Below, piece by piece: positions 43,629-53,275 of a stretch of 64,000 nucleotides of DNA. The notes under the pieces were generated by a model, which was given only the letters and a program-made list of their open reading frames with translations, searched no databases and had not been told where the DNA came from. A program made the translations under genes and the position numbers. Within the stretch, counting starts at the first letter, position 1. Each line of letters opens with the position of its first letter. The stretch spans positions 1-64,000 of the forward strand of contig JBEKVI010000014.1 in assembly GCA_049514215.1 (NCBI GenBank). Direction: 5' to 3'. Origin of the DNA: BOG-994 sp049514215. GTDB lineage: Bacteria; Pseudomonadota; Gammaproteobacteria; Burkholderiales; Burkholderiaceae_D.

Positions 43629-45104
43629 TCATCCGTGGTCATAGACCCATTGCAAGAATGCGTCCTGGACCGGTTGCGCCAATCCGGCGTTGGGATGATT
43701 GATCAGAGAAACGACGACGTAGGTGCGTCCCGACGCCGCGCGCAAATACCCCGCCACCGCGCGCGCATCGGCTAACGTACCAGTCTTGATGTGGGCCTGG
43801 CCTGCGACGCGCTGCGCGGTCAGCCTTTTGCGCATGGTCCCGTCGACCCCAACGACCGGGAGCGAGGCGACATATTCGGGCATGGCCACAGAATTCCAGG
43901 CAACCTGGAGCATCCTTCCCATACTTTGGGCGCTCATGCGCTCGACACGCGAGAGTCCCGATCCGTTCTCGGTCACAAGTTCGGGTGCGGCCACGCCATG
44001 GCCCTCCAGAAAGCTCGCGATCACGTGCTCGGAGCGTTCGGCACTGGCCGGCAACTGAAAGATCTCGGCCGATAAATCGAGATAGAGTTCCTTGGCCATC
44101 ACGTTATTCGAGTTCTTGTTGATCTGCCGGATCACCTCGGCCAGCGTCGGCGACTCGTACTCGTAATAGAGTTGTGCTGCCGCCGGAACCGCCCCGTCGC
44201 GCACCGTGCCGGAGATCGTACCGCCCAGTTCTTTCCAAAGCGACTGGAAAAGTGCCGACGCATACCGCGCATGCGAATACAGTCCAAGGGCCATGTGGCG
44301 CTCGCCACACGCCCCCGGAAATCCGCCCACGAAATTGAGGCGATCCGGGTCGCTCAGGTCGGCGTTGAGCTTGGCTTGCCAGTCGCCACAGCCGCCCTCG
44401 AGGTAGCGCACGGGAGCGATCTGCTGACCGGCCATCCTGGGTTGCGCAATCACGCGAATTGTGTGCTGCTGCTCATCAGGCAGAAATCCGAGATCGACGG
44501 CCTTGAAATTGACCAGAAACGCGTCGGGCGTGACGTTGTAGGGCCGATAGGGTTCGTTGTCGAACGCCCCCGGATCAATGTCTTGCGGCTCGAAGAGGGA
44601 ACGGTCGATGACCACGTCACCCCGTATTTCGCGCACGCCTCGCGCGCGCAACTCGTCGAGCATGAGCCAGAAGCGCTCCACCACAAGGTCCGGGTCGCCC
44701 GAGCCTTTGATGTAGAGATTGCCGGGCAAGACGCCCGCACTCGGGGGCGCATCGACACTGACCCGCGTCTTCCAGGTGAAGGTCGGACCGAGAACCTCGA
44801 GCGCGGTATACGTCGTCACGAGCTTCATCGTCGAGGCCGGGTTCATCGGCTTGTCGGCGTTTTGCGCCAAAAGCGGCGGCTGCCCGTCGACGTCCTCCAC
44901 GAAGAAGCTCGCGGCCGACGGGGGAATGGCCGCGCGCGAGAGAAGTACGGCGAGCGCCTCGGGCAAAAGCGAGGCAGCCTGCGCTGGGAGAACGAGACCC
45001 AACCCGGCCACGAGCAGGGCCAACGTCGACTCTCGGAAAAAGGCGGGGCGCCTAGTGCGCCCCAACCAAGATGCAAATGAGAATCGATCAGCGATCCGCA
45101 ACAC
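43629..45104 (-). CDS. dacB: D-alanyl-D-alanine carboxypeptidase/endopeptidase (PBP4, DacB)
   Basis: 491 residues from GTG 45104. S13-family penicillin-binding protein with STMK (Ser91), the SNN motif in NKNSNNVMAKELYLDL and the KTG in HIKTGTLADARAVAGYL. It trims and cross-cleaves peptidoglycan in the periplasm. The signal peptide core is STLALLVAGLGLVLPAQA. A start further out (45230) would overlap the whole end of the HiPIP gene and read as basic low-quality sequence, so I use the GTG eight bases after the HiPIP stop. The exact start is uncertain. Confidence 0.92.
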   Translation of the reverse strand: MLRIADRFSFASWLGRTRRPAFFRESTLALLVAGLGLVLPAQAASLLPEALAVLLSRAAIPPSAASFFVEDVDGQPPLLAQNADKPMNPASTMKLVTTYTALEVLGPTFTWKTRVSVDAPPSAGVLPGNLYIKGSGDPDLVVERFWLMLDELRARGVREIRGDVVIDRSLFEPQDIDPGAFDNEPYRPYNVTPDAFLVNFKAVDLGFLPDEQQHTIRVIAQPRMAGQQIAPVRYLEGGCGDWQAKLNADLSDPDRLNFVGGFPGACGERHMALGLYSHARYASALFQSLWKELGGTISGTVRDGAVPAAAQLYYEYESPTLAEVIRQINKNSNNVMAKELYLDLSAEIFQLPASAERSEHVIASFLEGHGVAAPELVTENGSGLSRVERMSAQSMGRMLQVAWNSVAMPEYVASLPVVGVDGTMRKRLTAQRVAGQAHIKTGTLADARAVAGYLRAASGRTYVVVSLINHPNAGLAQPVQDAFLQWVYDHG

Positions 45105-45111
45105 TCGCGGT

Positions 45112-45423
45112 TTAAGCCTTCTTCGCGTACGAGGAGCACCACCCCTTCGACGAGACGCTCTTGCCGGGGTAGATCGGACAGGGTCCGGTCGCATCGCCAG
45201 GCTTGCCCTGGTAAAGCACGCAGTTGCCACAAGCCTGGCCTGCGGCGTACTTAGGGAATTTGGTCTTGTCGACCTGGGTCGCGTCGTCCTTGTAACCCAG
45301 AGCCTGTGCGGTCGGGTCCGACTCCGACAGCTTGGGATTGTCCGCGAGCACCGCGCGCGACAACCCGAGGGCCGTGGCCAGACCCGCGCTTCGGAGGATA
45401 AACATTCGACGAGAGTTCTGCAT
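45112..45423 (-). CDS. High-potential iron-sulfur protein (HiPIP)
   Basis: 103 residues. Four cysteines (65, 68, 82, 96) in the spacing CGNC...C...C of HiPIP hold one [4Fe-4S] cluster; the final GWCSSYAKKA is typical. The N-terminus MQNSRRMFILRSAGLATALGLSRAVLA has an RR followed by a hydrophobic stretch, fitting Tat export of a folded protein, though the twin-arginine motif is not canonical. It carries electrons in the periplasm, for example to a terminal oxidase. No redox partner gene is beside it; it precedes dacB by seven bases. Confidence 0.92.
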   Translation of the reverse strand: MQNSRRMFILRSAGLATALGLSRAVLADNPKLSESDPTAQALGYKDDATQVDKTKFPKYAAGQACGNCVLYQGKPGDATGPCPIYPGKSVSSKGWCSSYAKKA

Positions 45424-45549
45424 TCTCTTCTCCAGTTGGTGAGTTATACGATGTCCATCGCCGCAGCGCCAAGCGCGCGCGAATGCGCGGCAGTATACCG
45501 TGCGCCATGGGTGGGTGTCGCCTGCGGGGCACCCTGCTGAAATGAACGT

Positions 45550-46191
45550 CTAGCGCTCGGGGCCGTTGACGCGCGTGGTCAAAAGATGCACGAGTTCGAC
45601 CACAGAATCGGCGTGCAGTTTATCCATGATACGGGCGCGATGGTTCTCGATGGTCCGTACACTTAAGCCGAACTCGTCGGCGATTTCGCGGCTGGACTTG
45701 CCTGCGACTACACGCAGGGCAACCTCGCGTTCCTTGGCCGTCAGAAGGGAAAAGCGGGCATCGATCGTGCCCTGCTCGAGCGAAGCGAGATGGCGGGCCT
45801 TCGAGCGCTCCAGTCCCGCTTTGATCTTCGTTGCCAGATCCTCGGGCGAGAACGGCTTTTGGATGTAGTCGAGCGCACCTGCGCGCATGGCTTCGACGGC
45901 CGTACCCACATCCCCGTAGCCGGTAATGAAGATCATGGGAATGGCGAGACCGCGGTCGAGAAGGGCCTTTTGGACTTCCAATCCGCTCATCTCCGGCATG
46001 CGGATGTCGACCACCAGACATTCGATGGGCTCGGCCCGATAGGACTCCAGGAAGTCGGTGGCACGGGCATAGGAGCGCGCAACCGAGTTCAACGATCGTG
46101 CGATCTCGACGACCAGTTCGCGAATCGCCTCATCGTCATCCACCACGTAGACGACGGGAGGTACGGGAATGGCGTAGGGTATTTGCGGCAT
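45550..46191 (-). CDS. FixJ-family two-component response regulator
   Basis: 213 residues. Receiver domain with phospho-acceptor Asp62 in CLVVDIRMPEMSG and the acidic pocket VVDDDEAIRE, then a LuxR-type helix-turn-helix near 145-205 (LTAKEREVALRVVAGKSSREIADEFGLS, given as LTAKEREVALRVV and SSREIADEFGLSVRTIENHRA). It is the only DNA-binding output in the phosphorelay cluster and thus its likely end point, though the 201-base gap to the Hpt gene means it may be separately transcribed. Confidence 0.92.
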   Translation of the reverse strand: MPQIPYAIPVPPVVYVVDDDEAIRELVVEIARSLNSVARSYARATDFLESYRAEPIECLVVDIRMPEMSGLEVQKALLDRGLAIPMIFITGYGDVGTAVEAMRAGALDYIQKPFSPEDLATKIKAGLERSKARHLASLEQGTIDARFSLLTAKEREVALRVVAGKSSREIADEFGLSVRTIENHRARIMDKLHADSVVELVHLLTTRVNGPER

Positions 46192-46392
46192 GCTAGCTAA
46201 TCCGGCTCACGTGGCCGTGACCTCGGTGGAAAGGTAGGTGACCTGCTCTCCCGACTGGCCGTTAGCATAGCTTACCCCACTGCGAATCGATGGGCTCTTT
46301 CGGATGACCTCGCCCGCTAATAGTAAACGTTTCGTCCCCCATGATCGAAAAATTCATCGACAACACGGCCTGCCGTTCGACGCGGCGGCCCG

Positions 46393-46746
46393 TTACAGCC
46401 TGGGATTCACGCGCCGCAATTCCTGACTTAACACCTCCAACCCAGCCGCCACTTCCTGGAGCGCCTGCTCGCTTAGAGACTCCTTCGAGGGCGAGCGTGC
46501 CGGGTCCAGTGTGGGCTCGAGAACCCGCGCCGCAGCGCTTAACTCGATGAATCCGAAAGTGGCACCCGATCCGGCAAGACTGTGAATCTGATGAAACAGG
46601 GTGCTGCGCGCCTCGCCATCTTCGTCTTTGCCGCTACTCACGCACGACCAGGCGGTCTGGATCACGCGCTGTCGCTCCTCCAGGCGGACCACGAACCGGT
46701 CCCGCAATTCGCGCCATTTCTGCTCAAATTCCAGGGGCTCGCTCAC
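46393..46746 (-). CDS. Histidine phosphotransfer (Hpt) protein
   Basis: 117 residues. The segment LFHQIHSLAGSGATFGF matches the Hpt consensus, with His55 the phospho-acceptor. All-helical with acidic and Arg-rich faces. A single-domain Hpt is a shuttle between a hybrid kinase receiver and a final regulator. It begins 10 bases after the single-receiver gene and is in line with the hybrid kinase, which has receivers but no Hpt of its own. Confidence 0.85.
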   Translation of the reverse strand: MSEPLEFEQKWRELRDRFVVRLEERQRVIQTAWSCVSSGKDEDGEARSTLFHQIHSLAGSGATFGFIELSAAARVLEPTLDPARSPSKESLSEQALQEVAAGLEVLSQELRRVNPRL

Positions 46747-46756
46747 GCCTAGCTCC

Positions 46757-47176
46757 TCAGGAAGGGCTTGCGTCTTTTGGACTAGGCCCGGCCACTCGTG
46801 CCCAGATCTGACGCAGCGAGTCTGTCAGGGTCATGGGATCAAATGGCTTGGCAACAATATCCACGGCGCCCAAACTCAAAAACTCAGCGACCTCGCTCGG
46901 CTGCACCTTGGCGGTCACAAAAACGACCGGCACGTTAACCATGCTCGGAATCTTGCGCAGACCCAAGAGCGTGGCAGGGCCATCCATGTCGGGCATCATG
47001 ACGTCGAGCACCACCATGTCGGGCGCAAAGTCCTCGACCTTCTCCAGAGCATCCCGTCCCGAAGCGCACAACAAGACTTCGAGCTGCCCCACGTGCTCAA
47101 GGGCCATCCCGGCAACCTCGCGAATGTCATTGTCGTCCTCCACATAGAGGATACGCTTGAGTTGCATTTCAGGCAT
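46757..47176 (-). CDS. Stand-alone response regulator (receiver only)
   Basis: 139 residues from ATG 47176; another ATG at 47167 is possible. Receiver motifs RILYVEDDNDIRE, Asp58 in MVVLDVMMPDMDG, VVFVTAK and KPFDP are complete, and there is no output domain. It lies 34 bases after the hybrid kinase and 10 before the Hpt gene. Likely CheY-like signalling or a phosphate sink in the relay. Confidence 0.92.
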   Translation of the reverse strand: MPEMQLKRILYVEDDNDIREVAGMALEHVGQLEVLLCASGRDALEKVEDFAPDMVVLDVMMPDMDGPATLLGLRKIPSMVNVPVVFVTAKVQPSEVAEFLSLGAVDIVAKPFDPMTLTDSLRQIWARVAGPSPKDASPS

Positions 47177-47210
47177 CCGTTCGAAAACCGTGACGCAGTA
47201 ATCGGTACAT

Positions 47211-50117
47211 CTAGGCCACGAGCTTTCTGACCATGTCGAGCAGCTCGCGGTTCGAAGTCTTGGACTTGACCAGAGCAGCGGCAACCTGTTCGGCAAGCTC
47301 AGGAGAGGGATCATGCGCCGAAAAGACCAGCACCGGTGTCAAGGCGTTAAGTCCCTCCATGCGGGACAGAAGAGCCAGTCCCGAAGCGTCGGGCAGACCA
47401 ACATCGAGGACGACGAGATCAAACGCGGTCCGGTCCAGAAGACTCGTCGCCTGGGCGACGCTTTCAGCACCGGTCACCTCGACGTCGCTACCCACGAGCG
47501 TCGCAAGCACCCTGCGGACGTCCGCGTCATCCTCGACGTGCAGGATCTTCACGCGCTCATTCGTGCCGCGCACTGCCCGTCGCGCGGCAAGCACAAGACG
47601 GTCGCGATCGATCGGTTTGGCCAGCCAGTCGAGAACGGCGTGGCCGCTCACGATCTCCTGTTTTGCGGGATCATCGTGGCCGCTCACCACGATGATGGGC
47701 AGGCGCCGATAGGCTCGGTCGGAGCGGCTTAGCTCCCGGATGAGCGAGATCCCGTCTTGGCCGGGCAGGCGCACGTCGAGCGTCATGAGAGCGTAGTTCT
47801 GCTCGGTGAGCATCTTTCGCGCTTCTTCCGCGCTGTAGGCCGTGTCGGTCTGATATCCAGCCTCGTTGAGCACATCGGTTAACACCTGTGCGACATCGGG
47901 ATCGTCGTCACAAACGAGGATCCGCTTTCGGTTCTCGACCGCAGGCTCCTCGGATCGCAGCGCCGGACTGTGCCACACCGGCAAGTCGAACCAGAATGTC
48001 GAGCCTGCACCGACCTCGGTTTCGAATCCGATCACGCCATCATGGCGTTCGATGATGGCCTTGCAGATCGAAAGGCCAAGGCCGGTACCGCCTTTTTGCC
48101 GCGCGTCGGACGTGTCGGCCTGGGAGAAGCGCTCGAACAACTGTTGTTTGAAGTTGTCCGCGATGCCTGGACCCCGGTCGGCCACGGCGATACGAACCAG
48201 CTGATCGCGTTGGGTCACCGCCACCCGGACCTGGCCTCCGGGGGGCGAGAACTTCGCGGCATTCGACAAGAGGTTGCTCATGACCTGGATCAGACGGTCG
48301 AAGTCCCCATAGACCTGGACCTGGGGTCCTCCGGGCTCGGCGACAAACTCGATGTCAAATTCCTCTCCATAGCCTCGATTCGCCTCGAGTGCGTGACCGA
48401 CCAGATTGCCGACCTCCAAAGGCCGCATATCGAAGCGCATCTTGCCCGACTCGATCTTCTCCATATCGAGCATGTCGTTGATCAGGCGCACCAGCCGCTC
48501 GCTGTTGTGGTGGGCGATCTCCACCATGCGACGCGCGCGCTCTGGCAACTCCCCCGCCACGCCGCCCACGAGCAGACCGAGCGAGCCGCGAATCGAGGTC
48601 AAAGGCGTGCGCAGCTCGTGACTCACCACCGAGATGAATTCGCTCTTGAGCCGGTCAACGCGGCGTCTTTCGGTCAGATCACGGGCAATCCCGATGAACA
48701 GGCCCGGGTCAGTGGGGTTGTCTTGGACAAGCTGCAGGAATACTTCAGTGGGAAGCTCGGAGCCATCGCTGCGCCGCTGCACCGTTTCGTAGCTGAGCCA
48801 GTCACGTTCGCCCGAAAGAAGCTGCGCCACGTGGGATCGAAAAACGTGTTCGGGCAACGCCGGCGTGAGGTCGCTCGCGCGCATCTGCAGGAGCTCTTCC
48901 TCGGTGTAGCCCAACGCCTGCTTGGCACCGCGATTGACATAGCGAAATCGCAGGGTCACGGGATCGCACATGAAGATGATGTCGAGCGTGTTGTCCAGCG
49001 ACGCCTTAAAGCGATGAATTTCCGTGTCCTGGCGCTTTTTCTCGGAGACGTCACGCAGGATGCCCGTGAAGAGCTTCTCCCCGTCGATGACGGTCTCGGT
49101 GACCGCAAGATCCATGGCAAAGCGGGATCCGTCGGCACGCTGACCGCTCAGTTCGCGCCGCTTGCCGATGATTCTGCTCTGACCGCTACGCGCGTAGTTC
49201 TCCATGAAATCATTGTGCTGGGCCCGATAGGGCTCGGGCATGAGCACGCTCACGCTGCGACCGATCACATCCTCGGCGAGGTAGCCGAACATGGCCTCTG
49301 CAGAGGGATTGAACGACTCGATAATGCCTCGCTGGTCGATGGTGATGATTGCATCGGGCACGTTGTCGAGCACCGAACGTACCCGGCTCTCTGAATTCAT
49401 GAGCAGCTTCTCGACGGCGCGACGCTGCTCGATTTCGCCTTCCAAGGAGCGTTGCGACTGGTCCTGCAAGGCGGCCGCGCGCACCAGCGAGGAACAGGTG
49501 AGAAGTGCAAGCACGGCCGACAGGATGCCCAAGGCGATGAGCCAGTCGGCGGTCTGCTGCTCCAGGGCCGTCTCGCGGCTTTCACGACCGGCGGCGAGTT
49601 TACGCTCGACGTCCGTCATCGCGTCGAGTTTTTCCGCGGCCGCCCCACGCAGGACTCCGCCTAGCACGCCCAAGCGATTCAGTTCGGGTGTAGACGGATG
49701 GGTCACGCCCGGCGCTAGCGCGCAAGCCGCCTCCAGGGGGACGAGGTACTGGTCGTTCCACCGGCCCCAGGCGGCGTCGAGCTCGGCAAGCAGGCCGACT
49801 TGGTCGGGATTGTCGCGAACCAGGTCGAGCAACTTCCGGTAGTGTGCCTCGTACTCGCCGGGATCATATTGCCTGTAGATGAAGTCGTGACTGCCCGACA
49901 CGGCGCAATAGGCACTGCCGCGATCACGGTCCAACTGGAATTTCAACTGATTCAGTTCAGCCAGAACCTCATACGTATGCAGCGTCCAGTCCTGGGCTTC
50001 GAGTAACTCGGAATAGTGCTTGGCCGCAACCAGGGCCAAGGCGATGAGGCAGACCACGGCCACGCCCAGCGCAATGAGCACGCGCCTTTGGATTGTCATT
50101 GGGGCCTGACCGTTCAT
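47211..50117 (-). CDS. Hybrid sensor histidine kinase: CHASE3-like, PAS, PAS, HisKA, HATPase, two receivers
   Basis: 968 residues from ATG 50117 (ATG 50099 also possible). TM1 at about 12-32, an extracytoplasmic helical CHASE3-like region at 42-177, TM2 at 192-215. Two PAS/PAC units at about 242-357 and 367-482. HisKA holds His500 in FISVVSHELRTPL; the ATPase has SNLLSNAAKFSPPGG, ADRGPGIA and GGTGLGLSI. Two receivers follow with Asp781 (LDVRLPGQDG) and Asp905 (LDVGLPDASG), both with intact acidic pockets. No Hpt domain is fused, in keeping with the separate Hpt gene downstream. The ligand is unknown. Confidence 0.93.
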   Translation of the reverse strand: MNGQAPMTIQRRVLIALGVAVVCLIALALVAAKHYSELLEAQDWTLHTYEVLAELNQLKFQLDRDRGSAYCAVSGSHDFIYRQYDPGEYEAHYRKLLDLVRDNPDQVGLLAELDAAWGRWNDQYLVPLEAACALAPGVTHPSTPELNRLGVLGGVLRGAAAEKLDAMTDVERKLAAGRESRETALEQQTADWLIALGILSAVLALLTCSSLVRAAALQDQSQRSLEGEIEQRRAVEKLLMNSESRVRSVLDNVPDAIITIDQRGIIESFNPSAEAMFGYLAEDVIGRSVSVLMPEPYRAQHNDFMENYARSGQSRIIGKRRELSGQRADGSRFAMDLAVTETVIDGEKLFTGILRDVSEKKRQDTEIHRFKASLDNTLDIIFMCDPVTLRFRYVNRGAKQALGYTEEELLQMRASDLTPALPEHVFRSHVAQLLSGERDWLSYETVQRRSDGSELPTEVFLQLVQDNPTDPGLFIGIARDLTERRRVDRLKSEFISVVSHELRTPLTSIRGSLGLLVGGVAGELPERARRMVEIAHHNSERLVRLINDMLDMEKIESGKMRFDMRPLEVGNLVGHALEANRGYGEEFDIEFVAEPGGPQVQVYGDFDRLIQVMSNLLSNAAKFSPPGGQVRVAVTQRDQLVRIAVADRGPGIADNFKQQLFERFSQADTSDARQKGGTGLGLSICKAIIERHDGVIGFETEVGAGSTFWFDLPVWHSPALRSEEPAVENRKRILVCDDDPDVAQVLTDVLNEAGYQTDTAYSAEEARKMLTEQNYALMTLDVRLPGQDGISLIRELSRSDRAYRRLPIIVVSGHDDPAKQEIVSGHAVLDWLAKPIDRDRLVLAARRAVRGTNERVKILHVEDDADVRRVLATLVGSDVEVTGAESVAQATSLLDRTAFDLVVLDVGLPDASGLALLSRMEGLNALTPVLVFSAHDPSPELAEQVAAALVKSKTSNRELLDMVRKLVA

Positions 50118-50393
50118 AGGGTCAGTGGCTAGAGAGTTGTGACAGCGTCTTGCGCCACCGTCGACTGGCTTAATCGCACACGATTCCCGTGGAGCGCTAT
50201 CGTCGTTCCAATCGTCCTGCATTCGGGCCATCGAGCCCCGGCCTGCGAGCCGCCGTTGGCAACTGGCGCTATCATCACTTCTCCCGAATTCGCGATTTCA
50301 GGAACATGCAGCATACCTGCCCACGGCCCGCTTTGCACGGCAGCCGTGGTCGGTCTTTGCTCTCGAACAACGAACTCCGTTGATGGCCCCGTT

Positions 50394-51428
50394 ATGCAGC
50401 TTCTTTCTCGACTCCTTCTTTTGGTGGTAATTACGGCGGTGGTTCCCCGGGCCGCGCACGGCGCCGACGCGCCCGGCACCGCGGACCCGGTTTACGGGGC
50501 GGCGCTGGGCATTGGCCTGGAGGAGTGGCCCTATCCCTATACAGTGCATTTCCTGGAACTGATGAACCAAGGTCAGCGCGTGCGCATGGCCTATATGGAC
50601 ATCCCCCCTACGGGTGCGGCCAATGGCCACACCGTGGTGCTCCTGCACGGGAAGAACTTTGCTGGCTTCTACTGGGACGGGCCGATTCGCTTGCTGATGA
50701 GCGCGGGCTTTCGGGTGGTGGTTCCCGATCAGATCGGTTTCGGAAAATCTGCAAAGCCCGACCTCGCCTACAGTTTCGATCTGCTCGCTGCGAACACCTT
50801 AACCCTTCTCGATGCCATCCACGTCAGTCGCTTCACGCTCTTGGGGCACTCGACTGGGGGAATGCTTGCGGCACGCATCGCGCTAAGCTACCCCGCCCGC
50901 GTCGAACGGCTGGTGCTGGAGGATCCCATCGGCCTTGAGGACTATCGTCGCAGTGTTCCGGCGCAATCCATTGAGACCCTCTACGAGCAACAGCTGGCCG
51001 CAACGCCCGAGAGCTATCGCCGTTACGTTCAGGGCTATTTCGTGCACTGGTCGAGCGCCTTCGAGCACCAACTCGTCGAGCCCTATGTCAGACTCATGGC
51101 CAGTGGCGAGTACCCGCGCTTCGCCAAGGCGGCGGCGCTGACTTCATTGATGATCTATCAGGAACCGGTGATCTACGAATTCCCCGACCTCAAGATGCCG
51201 GTGCTCATCATCTACGGCGAGAAGGACCGGACCGCACCCGGCAAGGCGCAAGCCGCACCGGCCGTGGCCAAAACCCTGGGTGACTTCCCCAAGCTCGCCC
51301 GCCAGGCGGCCGCCATGATGGCGGACGCGCGCGTGATCGAAGTTGCCGACGTGGGTCACATCCCGCATCTGGAGGCGCCGGCCCAGTTCAACTCGGCTTT
51401 GATGGAGTTTCTTTCCGGCGGCCATTGA
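50394..51428 (+). CDS. Secreted alpha/beta hydrolase
   Basis: 344 residues from ATG 50394. Signal peptide MQLLSRLLLLVVITAVVPRAAHG. VVLLHGKNFAGFYWDG is the oxyanion region, GHSTGGMLAARIAL the nucleophile elbow, IIYGEKDRTAPGK the acid loop, and DVGHIPHLEAP the catalytic His. Possible roles are an esterase, epoxide-hydrolase-like or lactonase activity in the periplasm. Starts 276 bases from the divergent hybrid kinase; that gap holds no gene I can support. It converges on the ABC operon with a 17-base gap, so a lactonase for imported sugar acids is a tempting but unsupported guess. Confidence 0.85.
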   Translation: MQLLSRLLLLVVITAVVPRAAHGADAPGTADPVYGAALGIGLEEWPYPYTVHFLELMNQGQRVRMAYMDIPPTGAANGHTVVLLHGKNFAGFYWDGPIRLLMSAGFRVVVPDQIGFGKSAKPDLAYSFDLLAANTLTLLDAIHVSRFTLLGHSTGGMLAARIALSYPARVERLVLEDPIGLEDYRRSVPAQSIETLYEQQLAATPESYRRYVQGYFVHWSSAFEHQLVEPYVRLMASGEYPRFAKAAALTSLMIYQEPVIYEFPDLKMPVLIIYGEKDRTAPGKAQAAPAVAKTLGDFPKLARQAAAMMADARVIEVADVGHIPHLEAPAQFNSALMEFLSGGH

Positions 51429-51445
51429 AGGTCACACCCGCAAGC

Positions 51446-52312
51446 CTATTCTTTGATCGCGCCGGTCATGCCCGAGACATAGTACTCGACGAAAAAGGAG
51501 TAGATGACGGCCACCGGAAGCGAGCCCAGTAGGGCTCCCGCCATCAGGGCTCCCCAGTGATACACATCGCCTTCGACCAGTTCCGTCACGACCCCCACCG
51601 GCACGGTCTTGATTTCCGACGACGAAATGAAGGTGAGCGCATAGATGAACTCGTTCCAGGACAGCGTGAAGGCAAAAATGCCCGCCGAGATCAGCCCAGG
51701 CACTGCCAAGGGCAGGATGATCTTCACCAGGATCTGCAAGCGCGAGGCCCCGTCGATGAGGGCGCACTCTTCGAGCTCATAGGGTATCGAGCGGAAGTAG
51801 CCCATCAAAAGCCACGTGCAAAACGGAATGAGGAAGGTCGGATAAGTGAGGATGAGCGCCCAACGCGTATCGAAAAGTCCCAGTTGGAAAACGATCTGAG
51901 CCAAGGGAATGAAAAGGATCGAAGGCGGGACGAGATAGGCCAGAAAAACGCAGAGCCCGACCTGGCGCGCACCTTGAAAGCGCAGCCGCTCGATTGCATA
52001 GGCGGCCAGCACCGCGGCAAAAAGGGAGATGAAAGTCGCAGCGATCGAGACCATGACCGTATTGAGCATCCACTCCGGATAGGGTGTCTCGAAGAGCAGA
52101 TGCCTAAAATGGCTAAGCGTGGGGGCCGTCACCCAAAATGGATTTCCCGCGTGCGAGAGCAATTCGTCGTTAGGCTTGATCGACGTGGCGGCCATCCAGT
52201 AAAACGGAAACAGCAAGACGAACAGGAAGATCCCCAAAGGCACATAGACCGTCACCCAGCGCCTGGGTAGCGACTGGAGATACTGCATGCCATCGGCGTC
52301 ATCGATTTTCAT
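51446..52312 (-). CDS. ABC sugar transporter permease (MalG-like)
   Basis: 288 residues with six predicted membrane helices. The cytoplasmic EAA-type loop ECALIDGASRLQILVKIILPLAVPGL is given here as ALIDGASRLQILVKIILPL; it docks the ATPase. LSWNEFIYAL after it is typical of MalG-type permeases of the carbohydrate CUT1 group. Its ATG overlaps the other permease's stop by four bases. It is the last gene of the minus-strand operon. Confidence 0.92.
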   Translation of the reverse strand: MKIDDADGMQYLQSLPRRWVTVYVPLGIFLFVLLFPFYWMAATSIKPNDELLSHAGNPFWVTAPTLSHFRHLLFETPYPEWMLNTVMVSIAATFISLFAAVLAAYAIERLRFQGARQVGLCVFLAYLVPPSILFIPLAQIVFQLGLFDTRWALILTYPTFLIPFCTWLLMGYFRSIPYELEECALIDGASRLQILVKIILPLAVPGLISAGIFAFTLSWNEFIYALTFISSSEIKTVPVGVVTELVEGDVYHWGALMAGALLGSLPVAVIYSFFVEYYVSGMTGAIKE

Positions 52313-53241
52313 CGGTCGCCGCCCTGTTGCCAGCGCCGGCGCTGCAGTCCGAAATAGGAGAAAAGGATCGCGGCAAGAAGGAAGGGAACCATCGCCGTCG
52401 AGAGCGCAGCGCCTTCACCGAGCGAGCCACCTGAAATCGCCCTCTGGTAGGCGAGCGTTGCCATGAGGTGCGTGGCGTTTAATGGCCCCCCGCGGGTGAG
52501 CACATAAATGAGCTGAAAGTCGGTGAATGTGAATAGGACCGAGAACGTCATCACCACGGCAATGATGGGCGAAAGCAGGGGCAAGGTGATGTACCGAAAA
52601 CGCTGGCCGGGAGTGGCTCCGTCGATGGCGGCCGCTTCGTAGAGCGAAGGGGAAATCGTCTGGAGCCCTGCAAGCAGGGAGATCGCAACGAAGGGGACGC
52701 CGCGCCAGATATTGGCCACAATGGTCGCCGCGCGCGCCAGCCAGGGATCACCCAAAAAATCGATATAACGATGGATGATTCCCGCACGCATCAGGACCCA
52801 GCTGATGACCGAGAACTGGGCGTCGTACATCCACCAGAAGGCCAACGCGGACAAGGCCGTCGGCACGATCCAAGGCAGAAGCACCACGGCTCGCAGGATG
52901 GCCTTAAAGCGCAGCTTCTCGTTCAGAAGAATGGCAAGCCACAGGCCCAAGGCAAACTTGAAAACGCTTGCGATCACGGTGTAGAAGATGGTGTTAAATA
53001 GCGATAACAGTGCCACCGAGTCGCCGATGAGATATCGATAGTTCTCCAGTCCGACCCAAACGCCGCTGCGGCCGATCTTGGTATCGGTGAATCCAAGCCA
53101 GACCCCAAGGCCCAAGGGGTAAGTCAGAAAGATCAGCAGCAGCAGGCCCGCGGGCAGCGTAAACAGCAGCCCCAAAAAGTTGCGGTCGTTGAGCCAGCGG
53201 GCCAAGGCGCCGCCCTGGCCCTTCGAGCGGGCCTGGCGCAT
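52309..53241 (-). CDS. ABC sugar transporter permease (MalF/UgpA-like)
   Basis: 310 residues from ATG 53241. Six membrane helices; the EAA loop SLYEAAAIDGATPGQRFRYI marks it as the MalF-type partner. The N-terminus (residues 1-15) is basic and cytoplasmic. A longer frame would start inside the binding-protein gene and is not used. Forms the channel with the downstream permease. Stop and start overlap with the next gene. Confidence 0.92.
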   Translation of the reverse strand: MRQARSKGQGGALARWLNDRNFLGLLFTLPAGLLLLIFLTYPLGLGVWLGFTDTKIGRSGVWVGLENYRYLIGDSVALLSLFNTIFYTVIASVFKFALGLWLAILLNEKLRFKAILRAVVLLPWIVPTALSALAFWWMYDAQFSVISWVLMRAGIIHRYIDFLGDPWLARAATIVANIWRGVPFVAISLLAGLQTISPSLYEAAAIDGATPGQRFRYITLPLLSPIIAVVMTFSVLFTFTDFQLIYVLTRGGPLNATHLMATLAYQRAISGGSLGEGAALSTAMVPFLLAAILFSYFGLQRRRWQQGGDR

Positions 53242-53275
53242 CAGGTCGGGAGCGCGATCATCGCTCCCGGGAAGC

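Noticed and set aside
47970..49394. A 474-codon plus-strand frame opposite the hybrid kinase
   Set aside because: Antisense of PAS, HisKA and HATPase domains. Rich in His, Arg and Gln as expected of a shadow frame.
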